In this document: in pieces, positions 9,943-23,224 of the stretch
Layout: every line of letters starts with the position of its first letter
Numbering within the stretch: position 1 is the first letter of the stretch
NCBI GenBank assembly: GCA_028565635.1
Contig: JAOXYB010023958.1
Span: 1-32,674, forward strand
Source: Phoronis ovalis
Lineage: Eukaryota > Phoronida > Phoronidae
DNA: 32,674 nt
Direction of reading: 5' to 3'
Notes under the pieces: model-generated
Seen by the model: only the letters and a program-made list of their open reading frames with translations
Told to the model about the DNA's origin: nothing
Databases searched by the model: none
Made by a program: the position numbers and the translations under genes

Positions 9943-12900
9943 TTATACACCAAGTAGGAAGGCGTGTTTCGCTTGTGCTGTGCCACCTCGCATTGGTTCA
10001 ATCTGTGGTGTAACTGGATTATTTAATGAAGCATTGAATGTTCCTTTTAACACTGTGTCTTGAATGAGTGGTGAAAACTAGAAAAAGAAATAAAATAAGA
10101 ATATCAGCAACAGCTTATAATACAAAACAAGCAGCAATACAATACATATCTACCACAAACTAATAATCTGAGGGCCTCATAACAAAAATGTCATTCTAAA
10201 CAAATATTTTGATTGTAATATTATCTGAAATGCAAAAGACCAGCATTCTACAGATGCCAAGAGCAGGTCTAAAATTTTGAGAAGTGAAGTGAAGGTTACA
10301 AATTTATTTTAGTCAGCTATGTATTGGACATATGTATCCTGAAAATTATACGTGCCAGTACCTCTAGCGACACTACCTTCTGACGTGGCAGAACATTTAG
10401 GAAACAGGCATAGCATGAAAATATCTAAAGTCTGTTAGTTTATGATTCCTTAGCTATATAGCCATCTGATTGATATCCTACATGTTAATATGATGAAAAC
10501 AGAATTAGAAATTAATTTTAACAATTTTGCAATCAGCCAAACTTTAATAGAGACATTAACCAAACCTATACAGACTAGAATCAGATATGAATTGGGGCTT
10601 AAATCAGATGTCACTCAGTGTCAATGCTAAACCAAATTACATTATGCAACTTTTAAAGTAATTACAGTAGTATATCTGTACATGTCTGTACAAGGCAAAT
10701 ACAGAGGCTACTTTCATATCATATCATGACAGCATAGATAAGACTAACATTTCTTTGCTGGTAAAACTTGATTTATAATACTGCCAGCTAAACCATATTA
10801 TAATTATGTGCTTATCTGTAAACTTTGCAAAAATTAATCATTGTATGCCTAGCTTGCAAAAAAAATCCTAGCAGTACTTGACATTCTGTAATTATAATAA
10901 TTTATCATAGTCCTAGGCTTATGCAGATATGCACTTAACACAAATACTTTTCAATCCTAAACTAATTTTTAAGTAAATGATATACCCTGAGTTTTGCATG
11001 ACAGATTTTTATGTCCAATATCAGTTTTCTGTGGTGTAATGAACCATGTTTATCAGTGAAATAGGGACCTGTGGTTAACAAATTGCTACATGTTTTTAAA
11101 GAATATTATGGAACATACCTATTTATCTAGAAATAAAATTGAAAAATAATGAATTTTTAAACTGTTCCAAAATGCTATTAAACCCTTTTAACATTCCGTT
11201 TTTTATTATGATCCTGATTTTTCAGTGATCCTTAATTTACTTCAATGATAAATTCATTTAATATTTTTAAAAACAATTTTTTACTAAAAATAAAGTTCAC
11301 CTGTGACTAATAAAAAAAAACTTCTTCATCACATAACTGACAAAAAATTGTACTAAAAATCTTGCATCAAATACTGGAACAGTAAGAGAAACTGTGCTTT
11401 TAATACATTATGAATTGCTATATCTTAATTGATGTCGCTATGTATGATTTATCACTACCATTATCATGATATGGATAAGGAATATATATAAAGCTAAACA
11501 GTTTAATTAAGAGTCACAGATATGTATCAGTTCTGAAGATACTTGTCACAGATATGTATGCAAATTTATTTAAGTTATTTTTTGAAAAAAAAGACTAAAT
11601 AAAACATAACTAATTCAGCAGTGGATTGTGCATTTATATTAATGGCTAATTAATGTTTAAACTGCATGTATTCAAGAAACATAAATAAATTAGTAGTATT
11701 ATTTACTAAATAGCCCTCAAACTGTCAATCATCAGTGCTTGTCAATAGATAGGTTTAAATAGATTACATTGCCAATACACATATACCACAATAAAGATCA
11801 AAGACAGGCAAATCCACAAACATGAAAACTGCCAATGTTGTTCAATTTTTGTCATTTATTAGAAGTATGAGTGTACTTTTTGCAGCCAACATTGTAACTC
11901 CTATCCCTAAACCTTATGCCACAAAAAAGAGAAATAATTCTGAAAAAGGCACATGGATTCCTAGCTGCAAAATAGTCCAGTCCATTGAAATAGTAATATT
12001 TTTGTTTACAGAATACTGAAGTATGAGAATAATGAGTACAAACCTCATAGGCACCAGGTCCAGGAGTTTGGTCTATCTTTTGCATTCGAAATCGTTTGTC
12101 TTTGGTCGTCATCAAGCCACCATGTGGCTCAATAGATTCAACTTTAGGATCATATGTACCAGGTCCTACAATATTAGATGATGTTCTTAGGTTTGGTTTA
12201 GTTATGGATGTAACAAAAACTCAATAAAATTAAATTTGATTAAAATGTGACCTGCACGCAATTGCAAAGCAAAGAATAAAAAATGTTTTATAGCATATAA
12301 TGCATCCATCTAGGAATCGTTATACACATTTTTCATAAAGAGGCACTCGTTTCTCAGTGTTTCTATATATGTACTGCTATAAGTCACTTTTATTAAGCAC
12401 TACACTAATGTCACTATCATATTATAATGTCGAAGTTTTTTTAGCCGCAGATAAACAATTTAATTTTTTTTAAAATAGATAGTGGAGCATGCAAAATGCA
12501 CTATGATGCATCCAGATATAAATACAGGAACACATCTCCATAGTGGAGAGCTATTTTTAGCTATTAAAAACCTACCTGGAACCACAGGATCAGGTGCTTT
12601 AATCTTAATATCTCCTGGTTTTGCAAATCTTGAGGCTGAAATCTGAAATGCATTATGGCGTCGTGCAGCATCTTTATTTCTAGGTGGTGCAATTGCTAGT
12701 TTTACTTGAGAATGTTTATAAGATTGGTCGACATTGTATGAACCTGGTGGTGGAACTTCCTATAATAGAAAATAATCAAACATTTTAAAGATACATTACA
12801 AATGCTAAATTATAACTGACACTGATAATAATAAAATTTGTATTGCCCATGATATAAAAATATTATCATCATATTGTCGACCTAGGAGACTTTTATTTAA

Positions 12901-15900
12901 TCTAGTGTGGACAAAAAGTGAATGGATAATAATAAAAAAAAACACATTCATTCACTACGCAACATTATCCATTATGCACACTTTCATAAATAAAATAATT
13001 TAAAGTATAAGAATTGAAATTGTAATTTCACTAAAAATTAAGTAAGCATTGCAAAGTTAAATTTCAATGCAAGCCTATCAAAGTCTATAAATTATTCCAG
13101 ATATGTCAGTACCAGCCATATGTTTTTCTGGGAATCAAAGGGATAAATTCTCTTGTTTAGTGCTCTCATCTCTGGCATATCTCTCAGTTAACATGTTTTG
13201 AAAGTTTAATGCAAGATAGGTTTTAAAGTGGCCATGTGCTTAGATATTTAAAAATGATCTACCTCTTTGTGGTAATATTGCAGAGGTGAAATTACTTTGA
13301 ACTGCCATTTCCAAGGGTGTTGAATTATTTCATGTGCAGTGCTGTTTTTTTTTAAATATATGAAAATGGAATTGAATCGACAAAAAAGTTCAGCACAACA
13401 CAGCTATTTTTATCCCAGGATAATTTCACACAACTGAAAGCATGGTTTTCATTTCTAAAATAAATGCTAAGTTTATGACTAAACCGGAATAGCCGTGCCT
13501 TTGCCTCAGTGCAAACTTATTATTGACTGAATGAAATGAAACTTTCAGTAATGCTGCGAGTTTTCAATTAAATGCCAAAATATCAATGAGGGTCATCATT
13601 CAGGTTGTACTGAGTTATCTCTGGTTTCTTAATGATTTGGTAATTAATTTATGGACCTTCAACCTCAAAGACTGTGACAAAGAAAGAAAACTTTAAAATT
13701 AAGATGTACATAGATAGTTTATCATTATCCATAGTCATTCAACAAGCAGTATATACACCTTTGATATATGTTTTGACAAGAAGTATATGTGCTTAATTGT
13801 CCTTTGATTACTTAAAAATTAGGATTTTACAACATTCATCATCCACATGTCATTAAAAAAAAAGTTTGTAATTAAAACACATGTATTTCAACTTCAAAGA
13901 GAGAACGAAAGTTAACATATGATTAAGATTTTAATTAATGTTACACCAGTGATATACCTTTCTCAGTTTTAGTTCACAATCATTCAGGTTATAGGAGCAT
14001 TTGGTATTTTATGAACTTTTAAAAACAATTTCAATATTTTTTTCTGCAACTCAAAAAAGTAATAATCTTAGGTAACAAAAATCATAAATGATGTTTTCTG
14101 CATCTGTGCCCGCCCTAAATCACCTTGCAGTTTTTTCTTTCTTTCTTTATGTTTTCTTTTGTTTATGCATTTTGTGAAAATAGTGTTTTGACAAAACTGA
14201 CTTGCATGGAAGAAGAATTATTAAATGATCACAATTGGTCATCTTATATTACACAGACCACTGAATAGTAAACCTTGGCCAGAAGCGATTAAATATTAAG
14301 GATAATTGATGTTAATCATTTTGAATTGTTTTAAGTATAATTCTAATGACTCATCGAACAATTGCATTAAATCGTGGTTTCAGGATGTGCGCTAACATAT
14401 AACATATCATTATCATGAACCACAACTATGATACCTGAAAAACATTAGTCTTTTCAAGCCAAATAGAATTAGGCTAGATGTGGCCATTGTAAAAATATAC
14501 TTTTTGGAATTAAATTCAACTGCAGGCCATACCATATTACACTATGATTAATGATAATATGTGCGTGTTGTGACAGACTGTCTATGTTGCCTTAGGGTAT
14601 GATGGGTATATACTACAGAAAAATTAATTTCATTCCTCAAACACTCAAAGTCTAATTATAAAGCTGTCATTTTAATTAGTTATTTGTTTTTGGAAAATTG
14701 TAAATGAAATGTATATATAAATGTATATATGTAAATGTATATATTCATTGTCATACTCTGTTGTCATGAAGTGGTTCCAAGCTCTAAAATAACAGTTTGG
14801 CTTTACACCTCTTTAGGAAATGTGCTAAGTTGAACAGGATAGTATGTAGTGACAGGTTCTATAAAACAATTCTATGACTCATAGGTGTCAAAAATTTTCG
14901 AATATAATTTTACATTTTGTCAGCGAATTAACTGATAATAGAATTATTCCTCCCAAGTAATAAGGATCAGGTATCAAGTTTCCTATTTGGTATAATTATT
15001 TCATAACTTTACTAATTAGTTCATCAAATCAAAATTAGTAATCATTGACATAAAGCAGGTCAGGTATCACTGTTATGACTTAAAAGTATAATCACACGCT
15101 ATACCTTCCAAAATTTTGACATATATGAATATTTATAGCTAGGCAGGCATTCCTTATTCTGGAAAAAGAGATTGTTAATTAGTTAACGTAAAGCACAACA
15201 CTGTCTCTCAATTATTTTGAATGTGCACTTTAAATCAAATAAAAACAAGGCATCAAAATGTGACAATTTAGAATCTTATAATTCTGGTCATAAGTGCTCC
15301 TTTAAAAACATTGTCTGGGATTTTTTTTACTTTCTCTTTTTATTTTCCTTTGACTACTTTTGTATAAATGTTAAATTTAGGCAAAGTAGCTAAATAAAGT
15401 CTGTCTGGCACTTGATTAAGTATGGCCACCCGTAGTTTAAATCTGAACATTCCGAGACAGTCACAAGAAGACAGAAATCCTTTATTTAAGGTAAAGCAAG
15501 CAGCAAAAAATATTCTCATGAAATTAGCTGCAATTCAATGCAGCAAAGAAGACTGTTTATCACTCCCTACTGCGCATGAATAGACTTGAGTGTAATTTAG
15601 TAATTTTACTTTACAAAAGATGGGCTATTAACTAGAGAAAACACTGAAAGCCACTTTTGACTCACCCAGGGATATAGTGACAGACAAAACAGTTTGGTCA
15701 GGATGTATTAGTATATCATTTACCTGTTCATGACAAGTAACGCTAATTTAAAGTGGGTCAGAATGAGGACAGGGGAATTAATACTCTTGATTTTCCAGTT
15801 TCATCAACCTGTGCCAAGTGTTGTGGCTTAACAATATATAGTAAATGTTAGTGTATGACTTGACGTTCTGAAAACATATTTGTTTTATAGAATTATAACT

Positions 15901-18900
15901 TGATATAATAAACATGCTTTAATCACCACAAATCCCAAGCACCAATCTTAACATTTTGGATATCTGTTCAATGCATATATCACACTGAGATATATTGCAC
16001 ATTTCGTATGTATTTCCTTTCTAAAATATTTCCAATGCAACATCTTAAAGAAAATAACACTGCAGATAGCTATTCCGGTATGTTGAAGGAAATCTGGAGA
16101 ACATTTATTTAACTATATCATATTTTGTTATGTGCTTACATCAATGCGAACAGCTAACAAAGTCCAGGTTGCTGCATACTTTATGAGTGTTCTAATGTTA
16201 ATATTTTATTAACAAGTTTATTTCAGTTAAGATTGCTACTATTATGAGATAAATTATTTTCTAATTGTGTTGCAATACAATTATGAATTTTCCAAATTAA
16301 TTCTGAATCTAACATATATGGGTTTGAAAAAATGGTTTGATTATTTGTTTGAATCTGTTTAATCACTGAACCAATGAAAAGGTTAACACGAAACCCACAA
16401 TTCGTAGGCATTATACCTTCCAACTACAACATGATCACAAACTTTACCACCTACAAAATTTCATTATAAAAAATATTACAACATTTAATTTAACAACTGC
16501 AGTGATTTTATTTTTATTTTTAGATACATCTGTCAGAAGTTAACTCTTAACAAATTTACCGGCTAAACCCTTTGATTACTGAACCGAATGTAATTTGAGA
16601 ATGACAAAACAGAAAAGGCACTATATCTGAGAAAAACAGTGGATCGTTTTTTTCCGGAATAAAACGATGTGCAATTTTTTAATACACACAGAAAAGAAAA
16701 ACGATATCAGCAGAATGCTAGTATTGAATACCAAATGAGGAACTCTTTTTTATTAGTGAACAAGATGCTTTTTAGTAATTTTTATTGAATAGAAGATGGT
16801 ACAAAGGGGGACCCATCTGATGCACCTTATTCTCCCAGTCCCTGATAACGTAATGATGCTTACCTTAGCAGTTGGATCTTGTTCTACTAATCTGCCAGTA
16901 AGAGATGAAAAGTTTGCAGACAACTGTTGATATTTTGGCACAAACATTTTTTCTTTGATTTGGTATTGACCAGGGCCTGGTACCTGAAGTAAAAATACAA
17001 TCAAAATGATTTCTTGATAAAAAGTATTATGACTCACAAAATACAAACACAAAATTAACCTTTCAGATTTTTCAAGTTAGAAGGAAAAACAAAGCAAAAT
17101 GCTTGTCCTACACCCAAATATAATCAATAAAATAAACAAATAGTTTTTTTAACCTTCACACTGTGTCTCAATAGTTTTCCCATTTCAGTTGTGCTTCATA
17201 GCTAGGTACACTAGTCTTTGTAAATTAAAAGGCACACATCTTTCCACCGTATTACAGGTATGTAAAATAGACACAGTATTATTATTATTATTACTATTAT
17301 AAATTAATGTTTTTACCTCTGCCTTTTCCTTTTCTGCCAGTGGCTGAACCCTAACAGATGTCGTCCCGAAAACTCCCCGCCGTGTTGACTCAATATACGC
17401 TTTCCTCATGCTATCACCACCCATACCAAGATGATTATATGAGCCAGGTCCTAAGTTACATAAAAGAAAAAACATTATACACTGAATGTTAAATTAGCAG
17501 TATATTTATAAATTTAAAAAAATTAAACAACTTTATTTAGAAATTAATTAAAATCGAGTTCACAGTAAAATCTATGGAATGTATTAGTTAGGCTCCCTTA
17601 CACAGTGCAGCAACATGGAAACAAGATATGGCAACTATTTCTGTGGATGGAACATTGCTGTCTTACGATTGTAGCAGTTCCACTCTAAATTGTAGTATAT
17701 TTATCCAAATATTAAATTTCATAGGGGTATCATGTCATTATGATGAAATAATATGTTATGCTTTATTTATAGCTGAAATAGTTACATAACCTAAGTGTAG
17801 ATGAAATATTCTTGCCTTAAGATGAACCATTTGAAACAATACTAATTAATTACTACACTTAGAACATTAAATATACAAAATGGATATTTAATTTCAAAGG
17901 GTATGGTATCCTTAGCAGAAAATAATGTTTTACAGATAAAATTATCTAATTACATAATTTCAACTAATTATACTTGTAGCATTGATTACTTTTGTGATAT
18001 AACAACAAACCCACATGTATTTCTTATCTTTTATTCATGAAAGGTTATATTTTCATACTGTGTGGACACCTGTATGATTTAAGTTTTAGCATTTTTTTCA
18101 TGTTTGTCAGTTTTATTTAATGACAAGTCAGCATATGAATGCTGTACACAAATGTCTGGATTATGAATCACAGTCATTCGAAAGTTTGCAAATATGTAAC
18201 ATTTTTATTAGTTGATCCCACAAGGATTTTATCAGTTGATATCAAAACTCTATAGACAGTCTATCAGACAGCAAGTGAGCAAGACATCACACTTGTGAAA
18301 TCTTATCCATGTTTGGGAGGATTATGATGTGTTTTATCCAATTTAGTTGTGGTTTATCAGTGAAGAGAGAAAAACTAACAGATGATTGTTGATGTCCCTC
18401 CGGATGAAAAACTATACAAGTTTAGTTACCTCTGTGATAGGGTAAACTATTAAAGGATATTAAATATCATCAAATCATATAAAAGTCCACTCCCAAGTGA
18501 TTACTGAAATATGTTTAACATTACATATACTTTGTCTAGTCACATTTGAGAGGAAATCAGTTTTAATTGATTAAATTATACTTTTCTGCAGGGATGTTAA
18601 ATGTTTATGAATGACAAGAATCCCGGCCTTTAATTTACTATTTTATTTCTCAATAAAAAGACACAGGTTTAGCATATTTATTTCGGATGACAATTTTATG
18701 GCTCCTAATGAAGACTAATTTCAAAAGGATTTGTATAATACCACATGTTTTTTATGACAGCAATTTTGTAATAAAATTTTGAAAATCAAATATTCTTAAT
18801 TGCCATGACCTTAAATATCTCTTGTAATTCAGCACCAGATCCTAAAATAAACAGTTGGACCAGTGTGCAGCTTATAGCCTTTGTAAACCTTGGTATAAAG

Positions 18901-21900
18901 GAAATAATAACTATAAAATAATAGCTATCATAACTGCAGATACCACAGTGTCTCTTTAAAAATAGTTATCTTACTAATAAATTTCCGGCATCTGTTCAAC
19001 TCAGATTAAGAAGAGAGTACGTACATGTTTTTATATTGGTCATGAAAAACAACTTTCAACCACAAGGTGTCATCTCTGGGGCAATTTTTAGTTTTCTTCG
19101 CAATCACTGATGAACAATTTCTGATCAGTTCATCCATTATTCTCAGGGACACTGTACTGACACACTGACCATGTCAAAGATTTAATCATTAACTATTTAT
19201 TTTAACATTTTGTCACACAAATGTAAATTAAAAATATGAACTACATTGTATTTATATAAAAACAAATTATGCTTTTAAATATCACAATATATTACATAGC
19301 ACTGACAAGGCATACCTGGAGTTTTTCTAACATTATGAGCGGGTTGAAATCTAACTGCAGTCTGTCCAAATGGACTTCTTTTTAAGCCAGTCACTCTTTT
19401 TAGTCCATCTAAAGCTGTGCGTGGATCATTGTATGCACCTGGTGATGGAGTAAATTGTTTTTGTCCTGTGAAGCGCTGTCAACACAGAAAGAAATATATC
19501 AAAATACATAAATCGAGCTAATAATAAAAAGAAGTGTATGTTCTGACAGCATTAGCAGAATTAATATACATTGTACAGGGTCAAAAATTAATAATCTTAA
19601 TCATTAAAATGTGGTCAAAATGAAAAGGGTGAAAAATTTAGGCAAATAAAAACCTAACTGCTATAACTGTACATGTACTACCCCAAGGCAAAATATAAAT
19701 AAATAATAGTAGCTGATAGAGTCTAATAGGTCAATATAAGTAACTTTGGCTGTCAGTGTTCAAAGCATCAAGAGTTCAATAATATGAGTTCAATTTAGAA
19801 AATCATCAAGATCATAGCGTGCATGCACATCCATAGCAGAGACATCTTTGGATCAGAAATATAAAAGTGCTGCCATCTATGGAACCTTTATCGCCATCTT
19901 CTAGAGTGGTAAAAATGTGAGTATTTTTGTAAATAATACCTGTATAATTTTTATCAGTAATTATCTCATCAGAAAAATATTATAAGAATACCAAAGCATA
20001 ACACTTTAATACCTTTTGTTGTGAACCAAATGGAGGATGTTCAATCTCTATTCCTTCAACATTGACTTTTGGCGGTTTAGGATCAAACTCTCCTTGAATT
20101 TCATATTTTCCTGGTCCTGGCACAGATTTCTTCTCTTCAACTTTTTCAATCAACTCATGATATCTTGGTATTTTTGCTTCAAATCGTTTTTGTGTTTCTT
20201 CTTTCACATTGGCATTCTCTGCTTTTTCTTCAGGGCTTATGTAAGGTTCATATTCACCAGGTCCAGGGCCATCTCTTGCACGCACAAAATCAATGCGTTT
20301 TGATGTGCGGTTACCAAATTTGTTTCCTTTGTATACTCTTGTGGGTTTAGGCTGCCACTAGAAATTGAAGTCAGTAATGAAAGCTATGTTTTCATTTTGT
20401 TTCAAAAACAGTAATCCACAAATATTTTTGGACAATAAATGAAAAGTCATTATTATAAACTTGAAACACCTGAAACATTACAATAAACAACTTTTTTCAT
20501 ATAGTTCATATTTTTTGTGAATGCGCAGGGAGTTTTCTATAAAGATTTTAATATCCGACAAACAAAAGGCTACATCCTTGATTAGTATTGATGAATTTGA
20601 ACATACTGTGTTATCAACTTGGTAGAAAGCCGGACCCAAACTTGAATCCTTCCCTGGTGGTTCTTGTTTCCTTAATGTTCCATCATCATTTTCTTCAAAG
20701 CCATATGCTTGGCCAGGTGTTGGTATGGATGGGGCTTCTGGCATTCTATTAAATTTTATTCGGCTAGTTACAAGCTAAAAATACACAAATATTTATATAA
20801 TGCTAAAAAGGTATAAAGTGGATTTTACAAAATTGCTAAAGAATAGTTTCATGCTAACTTGCATATGTTTTCTACAGAGAATATGCAAAGAAAGCTTGAA
20901 AGATCACAAAGTTTACTATTAAAATGACCTGAGAAATAGAATGAAAATAATAAATGCAGGAAATAATACGAAGAATATGTTTGAATTAAAGAATTATCAG
21001 AAGCATCTATCAACCTATCACTGTTACTTACTGCTCCTTTTGCATGTGTTTGACCGCCTTCCTTTTCTCCAAAATGTTTGAATGACTTTCCTGTATTTTT
21101 TAGCCATTCTTTCTCTTTTTGTACACTATATGCACCAGGCCCAGGGACCCAAGTGCCCAATTCTGAAAATCGTTTTGATTTATTTTGCATTGTTTTTCCT
21201 CCTTTTACATTTCCATGTGCTAGAGATGGGTCATAATGTCCAGGACCTGGGGCAGCAATGGTTGTGTCATTAATGTGTAGGTATGTTTCTCTGCTTGTCA
21301 TAGATTGAAAGGGTGCATAACCATCTGTAACAAATAAGTAACAATAAATTATTTTATTTGAATGAAAACATTGTTTCTACTTTAATTTAGCCCAACAATA
21401 TACCTGTTTCTTTTTTAATACAATAAGATTTTGCACCTTTTAACACACAGTTGATGTTAAAACAGTACATGTTAACTCAGTTACTGAACTGCTGTGTAAG
21501 ACTGCAAAATGAAGCTAATGAAATAAGAAATTGCATAACACTAATATTTAGAAATTATAATACCATTTAATTTTATAGGAATTACTTTGCAATAATTTTT
21601 ATTTCAGTAGTATCTCTTTCGAATTTCGCTTAGTTCTTTGCAATCTAACTTGTTATCTAATATATAATTACAGTATGTGTAATATATTGAGTAATATTAG
21701 TTGTAAATTACCAAGCACTATTAATGATGAAATTCAAGGGCATCTAGCTCAGTTGTGAATGTTATACATGAACACATTTCTATTCAGATTAAGAAATCAG
21801 ACTGACCTGACTTTATTCTGGATCTGGTAGTAAATTCTAGCTCATATGCACCAGGCCCCACTGTTTCAGCAGTAGAGCCAATAGGCTTGAAAGACTCTCT

Positions 21901-21918
21901 TAAAGCTCTGTCATACAT
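9943..21918 (-). CDS. STPG2: Sperm-tail PG-rich repeat-containing protein 2 (STPG2), complete, 10 coding exons
   Basis: Exons in transcript order: 21918-21807, 21324-21032, 20774-20607, 20357-20013, 19475-19316, 17450-17317, 16983-16864, 12759-12576, 12165-12044, 10077-9943. All introns are GT-AG, phases agree, and the sum is 1773 nt (590 residues plus stop). The start is set by MYDRA, which I recall as the N-terminus of vertebrate STPG2; the AAAATG context is good. PG-Y (SHIPPO, STPGR) motifs lie at residues about 21-25, 63-68, 98-103, 221-227, 270-276, 318-321, 360-364, 406-411, 449-452, 506-510 and 540-545, with looser copies in exon 3 (TPGQAYG, LGPAFY). The C-terminus ends KHAFLLGV. Between the motifs the protein is Lys/Gln-rich, with no signal peptide or membrane segment. 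The family is associated with sperm tails and cilia; its biochemical role is poorly known. From memory the human protein is shorter, about 460 residues. Two introns split a PG-repeat glycine codon. Confidence 0.95.
11513..11559. repeat. Two direct copies of GTCACAGATATGTAT, 32-bp period
   Basis: Perfect 15-bp copies at 11513-11527 and 11545-11559, in the last STPG2 intron. Probably a small local duplication. Confidence 0.6.
12760..16863 (-). other. Long STPG2 intron
   Basis: A 4.1-kb intron between the PTAK and EVPPPG exons, phase 0. Apart from the AAATGTATATAT triplication I see no internal gene, exon or identifiable element. The flanking exons join without loss of a PG repeat. Confidence 0.6.
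14707..14744. repeat. Three copies of AAATGTATATAT
   Basis: 12-bp copies at 14707, 14719 and 14733, in the long STPG2 intron. Simple-sequence DNA. Confidence 0.8.
17451..19315 (-). other. STPG2 intron, 1.9 kb
   Basis: A phase-1 intron splitting a glycine codon of a PG repeat. No internal gene or clear mobile element was seen. Confidence 0.6.
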
Positions 21919-22167
21919 TTTTGCTGGAAAAAAATGAGCATGAAACAGCTAAAAATAAAGTTACAAATGGATGTATCCTTCCTGCAGGATTTTGTCTAAA
22001 GTAGCAAGCGCTTACTTTGGTAAAAGTGCTGCCTACTTTCAGAAAGTTATATGGTATGTCATTCTTTTTTATATAAATTTGCCTCTTGTAATTCTAGTGT
22101 AAGCCCATTCTTCATGTAAATAGTTAATGTTTCCAGGGTTATACCAGAAAAATACCATTTTGTCATC

Positions 22168-22257
22168 CTCAAGCTTATAGCCTGTACCAAGAAATGGAAT
22201 AGGAGCCTTAGAAGAATATCCTCCAAATTGACTGGGAACAAGAGTTGAATCATTACC
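22168..22257 (-). other. Orphan open segment with an SHP-box-like motif in the STPG2 5' intron
   Basis: On the minus strand an open frame runs from 22257 to a stop at 22069 (62 residues, no ATG start). Its first half reads like protein (GNDSTLVPSQFGGYSSKAPI, then PFLGTGYKLEDDK). FLGTGYKLE resembles the F-x-G-x-G-x-x-L-G p97-binding SHP box found in SPRTN, UFD1 and p47-type cofactors, except for the last residue. A weak donor follows at ATG|GTATTT. It could be an exon of an overlapping transcript, a relic exon, or chance. Confidence 0.25.
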
Positions 22258-22475
22258 TTATGACAGGCTCCAATATGAAAGAATCTACTAATTGCAGTAC
22301 ATGTTAGAAAAATGTGAAATGATCCTGAATACTGAGGTACAATCTACAGTACACTTCGTGCTCAGTTTTTGACTATGAAAACTACTAATAGGTATTTTTA
22401 CAAGAATATATGGATAACCCCGGGATAACCTTCAAAAAATTGAATTAAAACTGTGATTTACTATTAAAAACTCAC

Positions 22476-22650
22476 CTTATAATTGTTTCTGCTATGAAAA
22501 AATCTCATAGGACACGTACACTAAATCCAAATTTACTTATTGTAGCTTATTATGTGAGTATCCCATGAGTATGTCAAAGAGGTGTTTACAGGAACAATAG
22601 TGTTTTGTTGCTAAGGTAAAATGGCGGCTTAGTTACCAAAGTACGAATGT
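22476..22650 (-). other. Probable non-coding first exon (5' UTR) of STPG2
   Basis: A strong donor, ATAAG|GTGAGT, ends an exon at 22476 on the minus strand. The next good acceptor, TTTCCAG at 21924, lies just ahead of the STPG2 start codon. The exon has no ATG that stays open, so it is best read as 5' UTR. Its 5' boundary near 22650 is a guess, placed beside the YY1-like CCGCCATTTT motif that often sits at or just downstream of a transcription start. RNA data would be needed to fix the start. Confidence 0.4.
22618..22628 (+). promoter_or_regulatory. YY1-like site AAAATGGCGGC
   Basis: A close match to the YY1 core (AAnATGGCGGC) common at animal transcription starts. It sits about 140 bp upstream of the STPG2 5' UTR donor, within a short stretch that has lower AT content than its surroundings. 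Confidence 0.4.
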
Positions 22651-22795
22651 CGTAAAACCCCCACGTAAAACCACTACATCAAATCTATATTTTGCAATGT
22701 AGACTACTTTTGTGTTATACAAATTTCAAATTCAACTTTCGAAAATAAATGAATGAAATGTATTATATTATATCGGTTATTAAACAAGTAAGCTA

Positions 22796-22843
22796 ACCGG
22801 AAGTTTAACGTCAGTCATCAAGTTACATAAGCAAAGCGGAAGT
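22796..22843 (+). promoter_or_regulatory. Two ETS/GABP-like sites, probable promoter
   Basis: ACCGGAAGT (22796-22804) and AGCGGAAGT (22835-22843) lie 39 bp apart in the same orientation, with a CRE-like ACGTCA half-site between them (22809-22814). Together with the YY1-like site 170 bp away they suggest a divergent promoter between STPG2 and an upstream exon of SDR42E1. Confidence 0.4.
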
Positions 22844-23224
22844 TTGCAGTTTTGTGTTTTGGTTTTATTGTCTGAAAGAGAATAGGACTCCGAATGCCGC
22901 AAGGTACCGTAGTATATAGTATAACCCAAATATGGCAACTCTAATTGTTAACGCATGCCAGTTCCTCACTTGGTTGATTAATTACAAAATTTTGGTTATT
23001 TGCAGTGGTTAATTGTCTCAAGGAGTCAAGGCCAAGCCGGGTTCTCAAGACTATAGAGTATAGTCTGACTGTGTCTCACTTTCAAAAAAACAAAAACAGA
23101 ATCTGGATAATCTGATGTATAAGAAATCCCACACATTACTGTAACAGTCAGATGGCGAGAAAGTGTTGTTATATTTTAATATAAATATGATATACTAATC
23201 CATTAATTACATCCTCAATTTCAA

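Noticed and set aside
20037-20350. Plus-strand open frames of 60-90 codons
   Set aside because: They are antisense to STPG2 exon 4 (20013-20357), whose frame, motifs and splice sites are convincing. The hydrophobic look comes from reading Lys/Glu codons backwards.
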